Assembly: GCF_003696365.1 (NCBI RefSeq)
Contig: NZ_RFFM01000002.1
Span: 620,001-684,000 of the forward strand
Length of the DNA: 64,000 nt
Direction: 5' to 3'
Source: Stutzerimonas zhaodongensis
Lineage (GTDB): Bacteria > Pseudomonadota > Gammaproteobacteria > Pseudomonadales > Pseudomonadaceae
Part shown: in pieces, positions 10,215-18,790 of the stretch
Numbering within the stretch: the stretch's first letter is position 1
Layout of the letters: every line of letters begins with the position of its first letter
The notes under the pieces: generated by a model
What the model was told of the DNA's origin: nothing
Seen by the model: the letters and a program-made list of their open reading frames with translations, nothing else
Databases searched by the model: none
Translations under genes and position numbers: made by a program

Positions 10215-10538
10215 ATGACCTTCGTCGTCACCGACAACTGCATCAAGTGCAAATACACCGATTGTGTGGAAGTCTGTCCGGTGGACTGCTTCTACGAAGG
10301 CCCGAACTTTCTGGTCATTCATCCGGATGAGTGCATCGACTGCGCACTCTGCGAGCCGGAATGCCCTGCCCAGGCAATTTTCTCCGAAGATGAAGTACCA
10401 GATGATCAGCAGGAGTTCATCGAGCTTAACGCTGATCTGGCTGAAGTCTGGCCGAATATCACGGAGAAAAAGGATGCACTACCGGATGCCGAAGACTGGG
10501 ACGGTGTGAAGGACAAGCTTCAACACCTGGAGCGCTGA
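10215..10538 (+). CDS. fdxA: 7Fe ferredoxin (3Fe-4S/4Fe-4S), FdxA
   Basis: 107 residues of the Azotobacter ferredoxin I type, a soluble low-potential electron carrier. Cysteines at 9, 12, 17, 21, 25 and then 40, 43, 46, 50 give the 7Fe arrangement. The C-terminal half is acidic and matches the usual extension of the family. Translation is placed at the ATG in MTFVVTDNC because the mature family begins exactly there; GAGGAG lies upstream at a slightly long spacing. An intrinsic terminator follows directly. mutS-fdxA adjacency is conserved in Pseudomonas. Confidence 0.97.
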   Translation: MTFVVTDNCIKCKYTDCVEVCPVDCFYEGPNFLVIHPDECIDCALCEPECPAQAIFSEDEVPDDQQEFIELNADLAEVWPNITEKKDALPDAEDWDGVKDKLQHLER

Positions 10539-10555
10539 TCGTTCAGCAGCTATAA

Positions 10556-10583
10556 AAAATGCCCGCATTAGCGGGCATTTTTC
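10556..10583. terminator. Intrinsic terminator after fdxA (bidirectional)
   Basis: AAAATGCCCGC and GCGGGCATTTT form an 11-bp stem around a 4-base loop, flanked by A and T runs. It can stop fdxA on the plus strand and csbD on the minus strand. Confidence 0.9.
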
Positions 10584-10599
10584 ATTCGACATATATATG

Positions 10600-10791
10600 T
10601 CAGGCGCGGTCGACGCCTTTTTTGATGGTGTCTTTGGCTTCGCCTTTCACCTGCTGGGCGTCACCTTTGAGTTCCTGACCGCGGCCTTCATTCTTCATCC
10701 GCTCATTGTCAGTCGCCTCACCGAGCCCCTGCTTGGCCTTGCCAGCGGCTTCGTTGAGATTGCCTTTCATCTTATCTCCAGTACTGCTCAT
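10600..10791 (-). CDS. CsbD-family stress-response protein
   Basis: 63 residues, strongly hydrophilic, with the CsbD pattern: GDKMKGNLNEAAGKAKQ, then ELKGDAQQVKGEAKDTIKKG. Family members are small, abundant, general-stress-induced proteins of unknown biochemical function. It stands alone, with the fdxA terminator just downstream. An AlgU-like promoter lies upstream and resembles the one in front of the stress cluster at about 20.2 kb, which fits stress regulation. Confidence 0.92.
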   Translation of the reverse strand: MSSTGDKMKGNLNEAAGKAKQGLGEATDNERMKNEGRGQELKGDAQQVKGEAKDTIKKGVDRA

Positions 10792-10826
10792 GGCGTTTAC
10801 CTCTTGGCTTCATGGGTTACATAAAA

Positions 10827-10855
10827 TTGACCGGGGGGCGGTAGCGTTAGTTTCG
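10827..10855 (-). promoter_or_regulatory. Putative AlgU/ECF-type promoter of csbD
   Basis: Reading the minus strand, AAACT (10849-10853) is followed 18 bases later by TCA (10828-10830), with a C-rich spacer ending in CCCCCCGG. This resembles GAACTT-N16/17-TC of AlgU promoters and shares the GCCCCC(C)GGTCA core with the site at 20233-20260. Confidence 0.45.
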
Positions 10856-10902
10856 TCTTCCCGAGGAACGGTAGGTCAGACGTACCACTCCAGAGCGCTC
10901 GT

Positions 10903-11895
10903 TCAACGTCCTCGCGCCCTGACCAATCGATCGAACAGTGGGCGCCCGGCCAGATGGAGAAACAGTGGCGCGCCCACTATCAGATAGAAGTAGTAGGTCA
11001 CGAAGCGCCAGATAAGAATCGCTGCGGCCGCGGTGGATTTCCCAACCAACGGCGTCAGCAACGCGGCTGAAGCCAGCTCGGCACTGCCCGCACCGCCCGG
11101 CAGCAGGCTCAACTGCCCGGCGGTCAACGCAAGCAGCTGTACGATAAAGGTCCAGGCCCAGGCCAGCTGACTGCCCAATCCCTGGAGCGTCATGTACAGC
11201 ACGCTGTAGCGCAGCAGCCAGTGCAGGGTGGTGAGCACGAATACACCCAGCAGGACCTTTCGCGGCAGGCGGAAGCAATCCAGCAGCGCATTGCGGAAGC
11301 TCAGCACTTTTCTAGCCCATGAGCGCTTACGCGCGCCCTTCACTCCCAGCCGACTCACCAACCAACCGTTGAGGAGAAATACCTGACGGTGGAAACGGCC
11401 CAGCAGCGCGAGCACCACCATCAGCCCGATCAGCAACGCAGCACTGAACCCGAGCAGGCTAGCGATATACGCGTTAAGCGAATGGGTGACGGCGTAGATC
11501 AGCACGCCCACCAGCGCACAGGCGAAGAACAGCAGGTCGGTCAGTTGCTCGACAGCGTAGGTCGCCGTGCCCTTGGCCGGCGCCACGCCATGCCGGAGCA
11601 GCAAAGCCATCATCGTAAGCGGCCCACCAGCTCCCCCCGGTGTCGCGCAGATCGCGAATTCCGTGGCGATGACCACACCCAGTGCACGCCGCTGCCCCAG
11701 CCGTCGCCTACCGACCAACAGACGCAGCCGCAGTGCGTTGAGATACCAGCCGAGCACGATCATGCTCAGCATGGTCAGCAGCAGCCAGAACGGAAATCGC
11801 AGCAGGCGCTCGAACAGCTCACTGCCACCCAGCACCAGCGGGATTGCCCCGGCCACGACCAGCGCGCCGAGGAGCAGCCACCATCGCCCGCTCAT
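10903..11895 (-). CDS. LPG synthase TM-type (UPF0104/YbhN-like) membrane protein
   Basis: 330 residues with about eight hydrophobic segments, matching the flippase-like membrane domain of lysylphosphatidylglycerol synthases (Pfam LPG_synthase_TM). Family marks are the ATPGGAGG segment near residue 85 and LSLLPGGAGSAE near 270. No aminoacyl-transfer domain is attached, so it is more likely a lipid or lipid-linked-sugar translocase than an aminoacyl-PG synthase. The start ATG overlaps the deacetylase stop as ATGA, so translation is coupled. It is the last gene of the GT4-deacetylase-membrane protein operon. The substrate is unknown. Confidence 0.8.
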   Translation of the reverse strand: MSGRWWLLLGALVVAGAIPLVLGGSELFERLLRFPFWLLLTMLSMIVLGWYLNALRLRLLVGRRRLGQRRALGVVIATEFAICATPGGAGGPLTMMALLLRHGVAPAKGTATYAVEQLTDLLFFACALVGVLIYAVTHSLNAYIASLLGFSAALLIGLMVVLALLGRFHRQVFLLNGWLVSRLGVKGARKRSWARKVLSFRNALLDCFRLPRKVLLGVFVLTTLHWLLRYSVLYMTLQGLGSQLAWAWTFIVQLLALTAGQLSLLPGGAGSAELASAALLTPLVGKSTAAAAILIWRFVTYYFYLIVGAPLFLHLAGRPLFDRLVRARGR

Positions 11896-12656
11896 GCTGC
11901 GGCACTCGATACCAATACGTTGCGCTTCAACCAATCGATCTTGGTCGAGGCATGCCGCCCATCTTCCAACAGGCGAGTCACCAGACTCAGCCAGTAACGC
12001 CGCGAAAAATCGTGGCGCATGTCGACAGGGTGCAAACCGAGACGCAGCACGGGTGCCTGTCGGTGGCGGGCGAGCATCTTTTCACTGACCACGCGTGACA
12101 TGCCTCGACGCCATGCGCTGCGAGCACTCCAGACCAGACCCGGGGCATCTATCGGCTGATAGTCGGGCAGTAGATAGAAATGACTCGGGTCGCTGGTGTA
12201 GGTCAGATTGGTGCCTGCCAGCGCCTGCCGCGCTCCGGGGCCAAGCAACCAGGCCGGTGCCACGAACCCATGCAGCGGCCATTGACTACGCTCGAACAGC
12301 TGCATGCCATGCTCCAGCCGCTGCGCTGATTCATCCCGGCCCAGCGGATAGAACTCGCCTTCGTGCGTGAAGACTCGGCGCATGAACCAGTCGCGCGGCG
12401 TGCGTGGAGCCGGAGCCTCGTCAGCGTGGTAGCAGCCATGCAGAATCAGTTCATCACCTCGCCCCAGACGCCCGTCGAGCATTCGACGAAATCCCGGATG
12501 TGCATCGAGCGGATTACGACGATGGAAATCGGGCACCACCAGCCAGGAAATAGGAACCTGCCCCAGCGCATCGACCTCCTCGACGAACGCCTCGTAGTCC
12601 GGCCAGGTTTCGGGCGCCACATCATGCAGCACCAGCATCAAGGTGCGCTCAGCCAT
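11892..12656 (-). CDS. DUF2334 polysaccharide deacetylase-like protein
   Basis: 254 residues with a NodB-like/DUF2334 carbohydrate deacetylase fold: MLVLHDVAPETW at the N-terminus supplies the first metal-binding HD, GDELILHGCYH the paired H-x3-H, and RLGLHPVDMRH the late histidine segment. There is no signal peptide, so it probably acts in the cytoplasm, perhaps removing an acetyl group from a glycolipid intermediate made by the preceding glycosyltransferase. The ATG at 12656 overlaps the end of that gene by 8 bases; the first ATG of the open frame lies further inside it. The next gene overlaps by 4 bases. Confidence 0.85.
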   Translation of the reverse strand: MAERTLMLVLHDVAPETWPDYEAFVEEVDALGQVPISWLVVPDFHRRNPLDAHPGFRRMLDGRLGRGDELILHGCYHADEAPAPRTPRDWFMRRVFTHEGEFYPLGRDESAQRLEHGMQLFERSQWPLHGFVAPAWLLGPGARQALAGTNLTYTSDPSHFYLLPDYQPIDAPGLVWSARSAWRRGMSRVVSEKMLARHRQAPVLRLGLHPVDMRHDFSRRYWLSLVTRLLEDGRHASTKIDWLKRNVLVSSAAA

Positions 12657-13764
12657 GTACGGCAACCGGCAGGTCGGCGGTGCCAAGCACTGCATGGTAG
12701 TGCGCCAGCAGGCCCGCGATCACGGCGTCCCAGGCGTGATGCGACTCGACGTGCTGGCGCGCCTGAGCCCCGAGCAAACGCGGATCGTCTTCGAATAGTT
12801 CGCGCACGGTTTGCGCCATGGCCTGCGCATCGAGCGGACGGCAGAGGCGGCCGGTATGAAAGGGCACCAGCTCTGGCAGCGCACCTGCACGCGCTGCGAT
12901 CACCGGAATGCCGCTGGCCATGGCTTCAAGCGCCACGAGGCCGAACGTCTCCTGATTCCCCGCGTGCAGGAGCACATCGCTGCTGGCCATGTAACGGGCG
13001 ACATCTGCCGCAGGGCAGAAGCGATCGATAACCGAAACGTTTGCTGGTATCCGATGCGGCATGCTCGAGCCAACCAGCAGCAGGTGGTACGGCTTGCCCA
13101 ATAGCCTGGCGGTTTCAAGAAGCACGTCGATATTCTTCTCCCGCGAGCCTCTACCAGCGAAGATCATCAGTCGCGTGTCATCCGCCAGCCCGAGTTCGCG
13201 AAGAATCTGCGGATCACGCCGATCCGGCCGAAACGTTTCAAGGTCGACACCCAGGGGTTGAACGAACACATTGTCGACGCCCAGTAGCTTCAGCTTTTCC
13301 GCCATTACACGGCTTGGGGCCAGAACCCGATCAAAGCTGCTATAGAGGCGCGAGACGTAGCCGTTCATGTTGCCGCCCAGCCAGCCACCAATACGGTTGC
13401 TGACCAACAATGGCAGGTCCGAGTGATAAAAGCCGATCACGGGAACGTCTAGCCGCCGCCCGGCATCCAGCGCCGCCCAGGCCGTCATGTACGGATCACC
13501 TACCTCGATTACATCTGGGCGCAATATGCGCAGCTGATTGCGCCAGGGCGCACGGCGTACGGGGAATCGATAGCCCTTGCCAAAAGGCAGAGCCGGCGCC
13601 GGGATCTGGTAGATCCCGCCGCTATGGTTGTAGCTGTCGCCGGGTACCAGGATGCTATGGCGAACCCCCGCATACAGCTGCAAGCGGCGGTGTTTGGCTT
13701 CGAGGTAAGTACGCACCCCACCACTGGCGGGTGCATAGAACATGGTCATGTCGGCGATGTGCAA
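12649..13764 (-). CDS. GT4-family glycosyltransferase
   Basis: 371 residues with a GT-B fold of family GT4. The N-terminal domain begins MTMFYAPASGGVRTYLEAK, an acceptor-side motif seen in lipid-acting enzymes such as glycosyl-diacylglycerol synthases. The C-terminal domain has FAGRGSREKNIDVLLET and the EX7E nucleotide-sugar signature in NQETFGLVALEAMASGIPVIA. It is the first gene of a tightly coupled operon with a DUF2334 deacetylase and a LPG-type membrane protein. A glycolipid pathway is therefore a reasonable inference, but the sugar donor and acceptor cannot be read from the sequence. Confidence 0.85.
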   Translation of the reverse strand: MHIADMTMFYAPASGGVRTYLEAKHRRLQLYAGVRHSILVPGDSYNHSGGIYQIPAPALPFGKGYRFPVRRAPWRNQLRILRPDVIEVGDPYMTAWAALDAGRRLDVPVIGFYHSDLPLLVSNRIGGWLGGNMNGYVSRLYSSFDRVLAPSRVMAEKLKLLGVDNVFVQPLGVDLETFRPDRRDPQILRELGLADDTRLMIFAGRGSREKNIDVLLETARLLGKPYHLLLVGSSMPHRIPANVSVIDRFCPAADVARYMASSDVLLHAGNQETFGLVALEAMASGIPVIAARAGALPELVPFHTGRLCRPLDAQAMAQTVRELFEDDPRLLGAQARQHVESHHAWDAVIAGLLAHYHAVLGTADLPVAVHG

Positions 13765-13941
13765 GATGAAGCGTCTCCAATAGGTCTCGATGCAGAGCCT
13801 CAGGAAACGATTGTCGGCTAAGGTTTCACCGACCCAAGCCGTGGAAAGCCCGCTCCTGAAAGATTCTGCAATGAAATCAATGGACCATCGCCTTGCACCG
13901 TTGTTCGCAACATAGGGTTACGACTACCGCAGCAGTGAATC

Positions 13942-14817
13942 TCAGCCGTCCAGCTTCTTGTCCCCATCGTCCTTGCCTTCGGCTGAGGCATGTTCTATCA
14001 CCGCGTTCATTTCAGCGCCGAAGAGCAACACAGCCGCCGATATATAGAAGTACAGCAACAACACGATCACCGCACCAATGCTGCCGTAGGTCGCATCGTA
14101 GTTGCCGAAGTTCTGCACGTAGATGCCGAACGCTATCGAGGCAGCGATCCACACAATGACGGCAAGCACCGAACCCGGAGTTATGAAGCGAAACTCCTGC
14201 TCGACGTCCGGCGTGACGTAATAAATCAGTGCGACCACCAGCATCATCAGGATCACGATCACCGGCCAGCGCAGCCATGTCCAGAGCGTGACCACAATTT
14301 CTTTCAAGCCGATCTGCGAGGCGAGCCACTCCATCACTTGCGGCCCAGTAATCATCAAGCCGGCCGTGGCGAGAAGAATGAGGGCTAAACCGATGGTGTA
14401 TGCCACCGCCAGCAACATCAACTTCCAGGTAGGCCTGCCTTCCTCTACATCGTATGCCCTGTTCATGGCGTTCATCAGCGATCGGACACCGATGGAAGCG
14501 GACCAGAGCGCGACAAGAATACCCACCGATAGCACGCCGCTCTTCTGGTCCTGCATCTGGTCGATTACCGGATTGACCAGATCCAGAGCATCGGGCGGCA
14601 ATACCAACGAAACCTGTTCGCGCAACCAAGTGAAGAATTCCTGTAGATCCAACATTCCGAGCATGGCTATGAGGAACAGCAGAAAAGGAAACAACGAAAA
14701 TATTCCGCGATAGGCCAACGCCGAGGCATAGGTCGTCATGTCGTCATTGCTGAACTCCTTCACTGTACGTTTCAACAATTCGAAAGCGCCTACTCCACGC
14801 GTCTCCAGCAATGCCAT
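13942..14817 (-). CDS. YihY/virulence factor BrkB family membrane protein
   Basis: 291 residues with six transmembrane segments and the YihY signature region ALAYRGIFSLFPFLLFLIA (near residues 30-48), SIGVRSLMNAMNRAYDVEE and TPGSVLAVIVWIAASIAFGIYV. The tail is short, charged and cytoplasmic. Family function is not established; the old RNase BN label is wrong. I chose the ATG at 14817 (MALLETRGVG) because AGGGG precedes it; an upstream start in the same frame adds Arg-rich sequence with no homology. Confidence 0.88.
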   Translation of the reverse strand: MALLETRGVGAFELLKRTVKEFSNDDMTTYASALAYRGIFSLFPFLLFLIAMLGMLDLQEFFTWLREQVSLVLPPDALDLVNPVIDQMQDQKSGVLSVGILVALWSASIGVRSLMNAMNRAYDVEEGRPTWKLMLLAVAYTIGLALILLATAGLMITGPQVMEWLASQIGLKEIVVTLWTWLRWPVIVILMMLVVALIYYVTPDVEQEFRFITPGSVLAVIVWIAASIAFGIYVQNFGNYDATYGSIGAVIVLLLYFYISAAVLLFGAEMNAVIEHASAEGKDDGDKKLDG

Positions 14818-15163
14818 CTTGTTACCCCTGAATAAATCGAACCCGTTCAAGTTGGGACGACCAGCCTCTACAAGAGTTCGACAACTCCGCACCCGACTGT
14901 CGCGCACCCGTTAGCACCACTACGCAAGTGCTTACGCCGCCGTGACCGGATCTCGCCCGCCCGGCACCCGATGAGGAACTTTCTGCCTCTGAAGGGCTCT
15001 GGATGAAGTCTCTTTTGACGTCGTCGTGGTCAGGAACTCGCGACTTCAATATCTGGAAATCGGAATAGGCCAGCTTCCGAAGGGAGCTATCTCGCCGGCC
15101 GACACCGCTGGATACGCCAGACATGGCTTGTGCCGCGCTACTTGCGGCAGCTTGGAGCACTCA
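14818..15163. other. Intergenic region between divergent yihY-like gene and wzx
   Basis: About 345 bases between divergent genes. Open frames here are short and overlap both strands, and none has a convincing ribosome-binding site. I see no clear promoter or RNA element; it presumably holds the promoters of both flanking genes. Confidence 0.5.
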
Positions 15164-16435
15164 ATGAAATCGGCATATGCAACGGAAGCCCCACAGTCAG
15201 GAATGAAGTCCGACATCCTCAAATATGCCAGGTTGATTCTGACCAAAGGGAGCGGTGCTGGCGCAACGCTCGGCCTGAATATTCTGCTGGCCCGACTGCT
15301 GGTGCCAGAACTCGCAGGTACTGTCTTCTTCTGCGTTGCGCTAGGCATCTTCCTTTCGCTAGTGGCACGGTTAGGGTTGGACATAGCCTGTCTGAAAAAC
15401 ATTTCATCGCTGGCCGAAGGTCAGCAGCGTCGCTACTTCCACCGCGCGCTAGGGCTGGCGGCCCTGATGAACATCCCCGCATTCCTGATCGGCCTTGCGG
15501 TGGTGTATTTCTCGAAGACCACCCAGGCGTATTTCGAGCACGCCGCAGTACTCTTCGCGGTCACCGCACTCGGGCTATCGCTCCTGAGCATTTCCAGCGA
15601 AACCTTGAAGGCGAAGAACAGGACCAGCGAAGGTCTTTTCTGGCAGACCGCCTTTCAACCCGCATTGACGCTCCTGCTCGTAGCACTGACTGGCAGCGAT
15701 CTGACCAACGTGGTGATCTGCTTTGCGATCAGCTTTGCCCTGGCGATCACCGGCTCGATATGGCGCGCTCACGTCAGCCTCCCCGCTTCGAGCATGGAAT
15801 TTGCACTGGGTTGGCGAGAGATGTTAATCCTCTGCGTTCCGCTGATGCTCATTGCGGTGATGAACAGCATCATCGAGCTTTCGGACACTTTGCTGCTCGG
15901 TGTACTGCGCTCGGCCAGCGAGGTCAGCGTCTATTACGTCGCGGCCAAGATCGCCGCGTTGTCCACTACCCTGCTGTTCATCATCAACGGCACCATCGCG
16001 CCAGACATCTCCAGACGTTGGGCGAAGAATGATCGGGCCGGTGCCTTCGCGATCGTGCGTAAGTATTCGCGCTTCATGCTTGCCCTGGCCATGCTGATCC
16101 TGCTCGCCATCGGCCTGTTGCGCGAGTACATCCTTGCCGTTTTCGGTCCAGAGTATCGCGAGCAGGGCGTTTACCCGTTACTGGTCCTCGCCATCGGTTA
16201 CTTCTTCGTCCTGGCCGCCGGACCGCTCGGCATCTTCATGACCATGACCGGCAATCACCGCCGCTACCTGCACAACAACATCGCCGCCTGTGTGATCAAC
16301 GTCGTGCTCAATCTGATCCTGATTCCGCTCTACGGCGTCAACGGGGCCTGTTTTGCAACGGCCGTAGCGTTAGCGCTGAAGAACACCCTGCTGTACGTAC
16401 AGTTCAAACATATCGAAAGGAGTCCTACCATATGA
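15164..16435 (+). CDS. Wzx-type polysaccharide flippase / MATE-like exporter
   Basis: 423 residues, almost entirely hydrophobic, with about 12 predicted transmembrane helices and the polysaccharide-synthase (RfbX) character: KYARLILTKGSGAGATLGLNILLAR at the N-terminus holds the first helix, and FGPEYREQGVYPLLVLAIGY lies in the second half. Such proteins flip undecaprenyl-linked repeat units across the inner membrane. The ATG at 15164 follows GGAG at 6-7 bases; the open frame begins earlier but without homology. It overlaps the pyruvyltransferase gene by ATGA, so the two are coupled. It is one of three flippases in the window. Confidence 0.85.
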   Translation: MKSAYATEAPQSGMKSDILKYARLILTKGSGAGATLGLNILLARLLVPELAGTVFFCVALGIFLSLVARLGLDIACLKNISSLAEGQQRRYFHRALGLAALMNIPAFLIGLAVVYFSKTTQAYFEHAAVLFAVTALGLSLLSISSETLKAKNRTSEGLFWQTAFQPALTLLLVALTGSDLTNVVICFAISFALAITGSIWRAHVSLPASSMEFALGWREMLILCVPLMLIAVMNSIIELSDTLLLGVLRSASEVSVYYVAAKIAALSTTLLFIINGTIAPDISRRWAKNDRAGAFAIVRKYSRFMLALAMLILLAIGLLREYILAVFGPEYREQGVYPLLVLAIGYFFVLAAGPLGIFMTMTGNHRRYLHNNIAACVINVVLNLILIPLYGVNGACFATAVALALKNTLLYVQFKHIERSPTI

Positions 16436-17673
16436 CTGAACAGGTCAAGGTGATCGCATACGGAGCCTACGATCGGCATAACTATGGCGACCTGCTCTTC
16501 GCAATAGTCCTCAAACGTTATCTGGAAGCGAACGGCCGCTTCTCTGTATTGATCGCAGCCACGAAGACGTCCGATCTTTCGCAGTATGGCGCGCTCCCCA
16601 CCATTCCGCTGAAGCAGGCGCTGGACGAAACAAGTGATCAGCCTAAGACGATGCTCATCGTTGCCGGCGGTGAATGCCTGACCGCGCAGTGGGAAAGCAT
16701 CATTGGCTACCTTGCACCACAGTCGATCTACTATCCGATCAAGGCAACCCCCTACCTGATCGGCCACAAGGCTTTCATCTACCTGAGCCGGATGCTGACA
16801 TCCATTCCTTCGGACGTTCCGCTGGTTCTCGGCGAACGTGACCTGCCCGGTTACAAGGTGATGTACAACAGCGTGGGTGGTAACCAGATCAGCAGCAAGG
16901 AACCGCTGATCCACGACGCGATTGAACAGAACCTCAAGGACTGCACATATGTCTCTGTGCGAGACCGCGAGACATCGGCTGAGCTTGAAAAGATCGATGT
17001 AGAGCACAACCTCGTCCCCGACAGCGCGATTCTGATTTCGGATATCTTCCCGCAGCGGGTCGATCCAGCCGAGCGCGGCCATATCGTCTTTCATATTTCC
17101 GATCACCACGCCAAACGACGGATCGAGACGATTGCTCAGCAGTTGACCGAACTCAACGTCAATACCGGTCTCAAAATTGCTTTGCTGACCATCGGCAAGG
17201 CTCCTGGCCATTCCGACGACGAGCCTCTGGACAAGCTTCAGAGCCTTCTTGGTGATGAGCGTGCTTATCGCGTTGATAGCGGCCATATCGAAGACATCAT
17301 CAGTTGCATCGCATCCAGCAAGCTCTACTGCGGCACTAGCCTGCATGGGGCGATAACGGCTCTGGCCTACGCTGTTCCGCAGATCGCGCTGCTCCCACAG
17401 AACGTCATCAAGCTGTCGAGCTTTCTCGAGACATGGGTGCCGAAACAGGTATGTGGCTTTGCAGAGGTTCGTCAGATCAGCGAGATCGGTACCAACCTGG
17501 TCAACTCATTCGGCGACGCTCAGCGGGCGGAACTTAGAGCTGTGGTCGAGGCGATGAAGGGGCAAGTCAGGGCTAATCTCGATCACATGGTTGCGCTTTA
17601 CGATGAAGCGCCTGCAAATGACGAAACAGCAGCGGCAAACTCGTCGGATCCAGATCGAATAGCGGTGAACTGA
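16432..17673 (+). CDS. Polysaccharide pyruvyl transferase family protein
   Basis: 413 residues of the PS_pyruv_trans family, which adds ketal-linked pyruvate from phosphoenolpyruvate to sugars of exopolysaccharides or cell-wall polymers. The N-terminal AYDRHNYGDLLFAIVLKRYL matches the conserved NYGD glycine-rich start; SVRDRETSAEL, VPDSAIL and the C-terminal GTSLHGAITALAYAVPQIAL (about 302-321, with the conserved H) are characteristic. It shares an ATGA overlap with the upstream flippase, so pyruvylation and export of the same glycan are probably linked. A stem-loop terminator follows. Confidence 0.88.
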   Translation: MTEQVKVIAYGAYDRHNYGDLLFAIVLKRYLEANGRFSVLIAATKTSDLSQYGALPTIPLKQALDETSDQPKTMLIVAGGECLTAQWESIIGYLAPQSIYYPIKATPYLIGHKAFIYLSRMLTSIPSDVPLVLGERDLPGYKVMYNSVGGNQISSKEPLIHDAIEQNLKDCTYVSVRDRETSAELEKIDVEHNLVPDSAILISDIFPQRVDPAERGHIVFHISDHHAKRRIETIAQQLTELNVNTGLKIALLTIGKAPGHSDDEPLDKLQSLLGDERAYRVDSGHIEDIISCIASSKLYCGTSLHGAITALAYAVPQIALLPQNVIKLSSFLETWVPKQVCGFAEVRQISEIGTNLVNSFGDAQRAELRAVVEAMKGQVRANLDHMVALYDEAPANDETAAANSSDPDRIAVN

Positions 17674-17699
17674 CCGCGACACTAGGTGCTTTCGTAGAA

Positions 17700-17722
17700 A
17701 TGCCTGCAAGGAATGCAGGCAT
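17700..17722 (+). terminator. Terminator of the wzx-pyruvyltransferase operon
   Basis: ATGCCTGCA and TGCAGGCAT form a perfect 9-bp stem with a 5-base loop, followed by GTTTGG, 27 bases after the stop codon. The T run is short. Confidence 0.65.
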
Positions 17723-17782
17723 GTTTGGTACGCAAGGCCTGCCCACTTGCCTCGGCGGAGTACTCACACCGCCCCCTTGCCG

Positions 17783-17820
17783 CCAATAAAAAGGGCTAGC
17801 CGAAAGCTAACCCTTTTTAT
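17783..17820 (-). terminator. Intrinsic terminator of tRNA-Thr
   Basis: Two arms of about 18 bases, reading AATAAAAAGGGCTAGC on the left and GCTAACCCTTTTTATT on the right, pair with a single mismatch around a 5-base loop. It starts directly after the CCA end of the tRNA on the minus strand; the U-rich arm serves as the tail. Confidence 0.85.
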
Positions 17821-17896
17821 TGGTGCCGGTGAGAGGAGTCGAACCCCCGACCTTCGCATTACGAATGCGCTGCTCTACCTACTGAGCTACACCGGC
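17821..17896 (-). tRNA. tRNA-Thr(CGU)
   Basis: A 76-base cloverleaf on the minus strand. The acceptor stem GCCGGTG pairs with CACCGGC, followed by encoded ACCA. The D-arm contains TAGCTCAGTAGGTAGAGCA, the anticodon stem GCGCA/TGCG encloses TTCGTAA (anticodon CGT, reading ACG), and the T-loop is GGTTCGACTCC. The anticodon identifies threonine. Confidence 0.96.
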
Positions 17897-17917
17897 GCCG
17901 TGGAGCGGATTATGAAA

Positions 17918-17953
17918 TTTCGCCGGTTCTGACTCAAGCCAGAACCGGCGAAA
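17918..17953 (-). terminator. Stem-loop downstream of the DUF3618 gene
   Basis: TTTCGCCGGTTCTG and CAGAACCGGCGAAA form a perfect 14-bp stem around an 8-base loop, with a short T stretch on the minus-strand exit side. It separates the stress cluster from the tRNA gene. Confidence 0.65.
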
Positions 17954-17992
17954 CGGGTGCTACTAATTGCTAAGTCAGAGCAACAATCAAGC

Positions 17993-18790
17993 TCAGACGC
18001 CAGCGGAGGTGCCTGTCGAACTGGTGTTCGAGCGATTGCTGTCACCGCTGCTCATGTCCTGCTTGACCTGATGTGCCACCTCTTCACCCTTGGCAGAAAC
18101 CTTCTGATACCCCTCTTCAGCCTTGTGGCGAAGCTGATCGGTCATACGGTCGCTGGCCTCGCCCAGCATTTCATCCTCACGACGCGAAGGAGGAACAGCC
18201 GCGGCAATCAGCGCACCGAGTGCAATGCCGATTGCTCCGAGCGCAAGAGGTTGCTCCTGCAGCAATTGATTGAATCCGCCGCGGGCACGCTCGGCTCCAC
18301 CTTTGAGTCGAGTAGACGCCTGACGGCTGGAGTCACTGGCGCGACTGCGCGCATTGCCCAGCGAATCGGCAACGTTATGGGTCATCTGGCTGGCTTTCTC
18401 TTTCAAACCGGCACCCTGTTGCTTAAGGCCCTCGGTCTTGGCGGAAATCTTCTCGCCCATCGAAGGGCCGGTGGAACCGGCACTGTAGTGGGTCGTGGTC
18501 ACATTTGAATGGGGCTGGCGATTTTGACCAGCCATCAACCAAATCAAGCCCACAGACGTCAGCAGCGTTGGCACCGGATTGGCCTTGACCGTATTACTCA
18601 AGTTGCCGAAAAACTCTCCGCCACCGCCTTTCACATAGCCCAGGGCCGTGTCGATCAACTCGCCTGGAGAAAGCTTGTTCTCCAGAGCATGGACGATGTT
18701 GCCAATCTCGGCGCGCTTCTGGTCGATCTCGCGTTCGAGCTCTGCTGGATCCTTTTGCGCTTCGGCATCAATCTGATTACGTGTACTCAT
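17993..18790 (-). CDS. DUF3618 domain-containing membrane-associated protein
   Basis: 265 residues. The N-terminal part (DPAELEREIDQKRAEIGNIVHALENKLSP, residues about 14-42, an amphipathic coiled-coil-like helix) matches DUF3618. Two hydrophobic stretches follow: NPVPTLLTSVGLIWLMAG near 70-88 and LALGAIGIALGALIAAAVPP near 182-201. The rest is rich in Ser, Gly, Lys and Glu and probably disordered. It is the last gene of a three-gene coupled cluster (4-base overlap with the Holin_X gene). Such clusters are associated with envelope or osmotic stress; the molecular role is unknown. Confidence 0.8.
   Translation of the reverse strand: MSTRNQIDAEAQKDPAELEREIDQKRAEIGNIVHALENKLSPGELIDTALGYVKGGGGEFFGNLSNTVKANPVPTLLTSVGLIWLMAGQNRQPHSNVTTTHYSAGSTGPSMGEKISAKTEGLKQQGAGLKEKASQMTHNVADSLGNARSRASDSSRQASTRLKGGAERARGGFNQLLQEQPLALGAIGIALGALIAAAVPPSRREDEMLGEASDRMTDQLRHKAEEGYQKVSAKGEEVAHQVKQDMSSGDSNRSNTSSTGTSAGV

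Noticed and set aside
10837..10848. Plus-strand GGCGGTAGCGTT resembling an ops element
   Set aside because: No plus-strand operon follows it; it lies inside the minus-strand csbD promoter region, whose spacer explains the G/C run. The match is probably accidental.
17821..17896. tRNA-Thr as an integration site of a genomic island
   Set aside because: I found no direct repeat of the tRNA 3' end, no integrase and no clear change in composition at this point.
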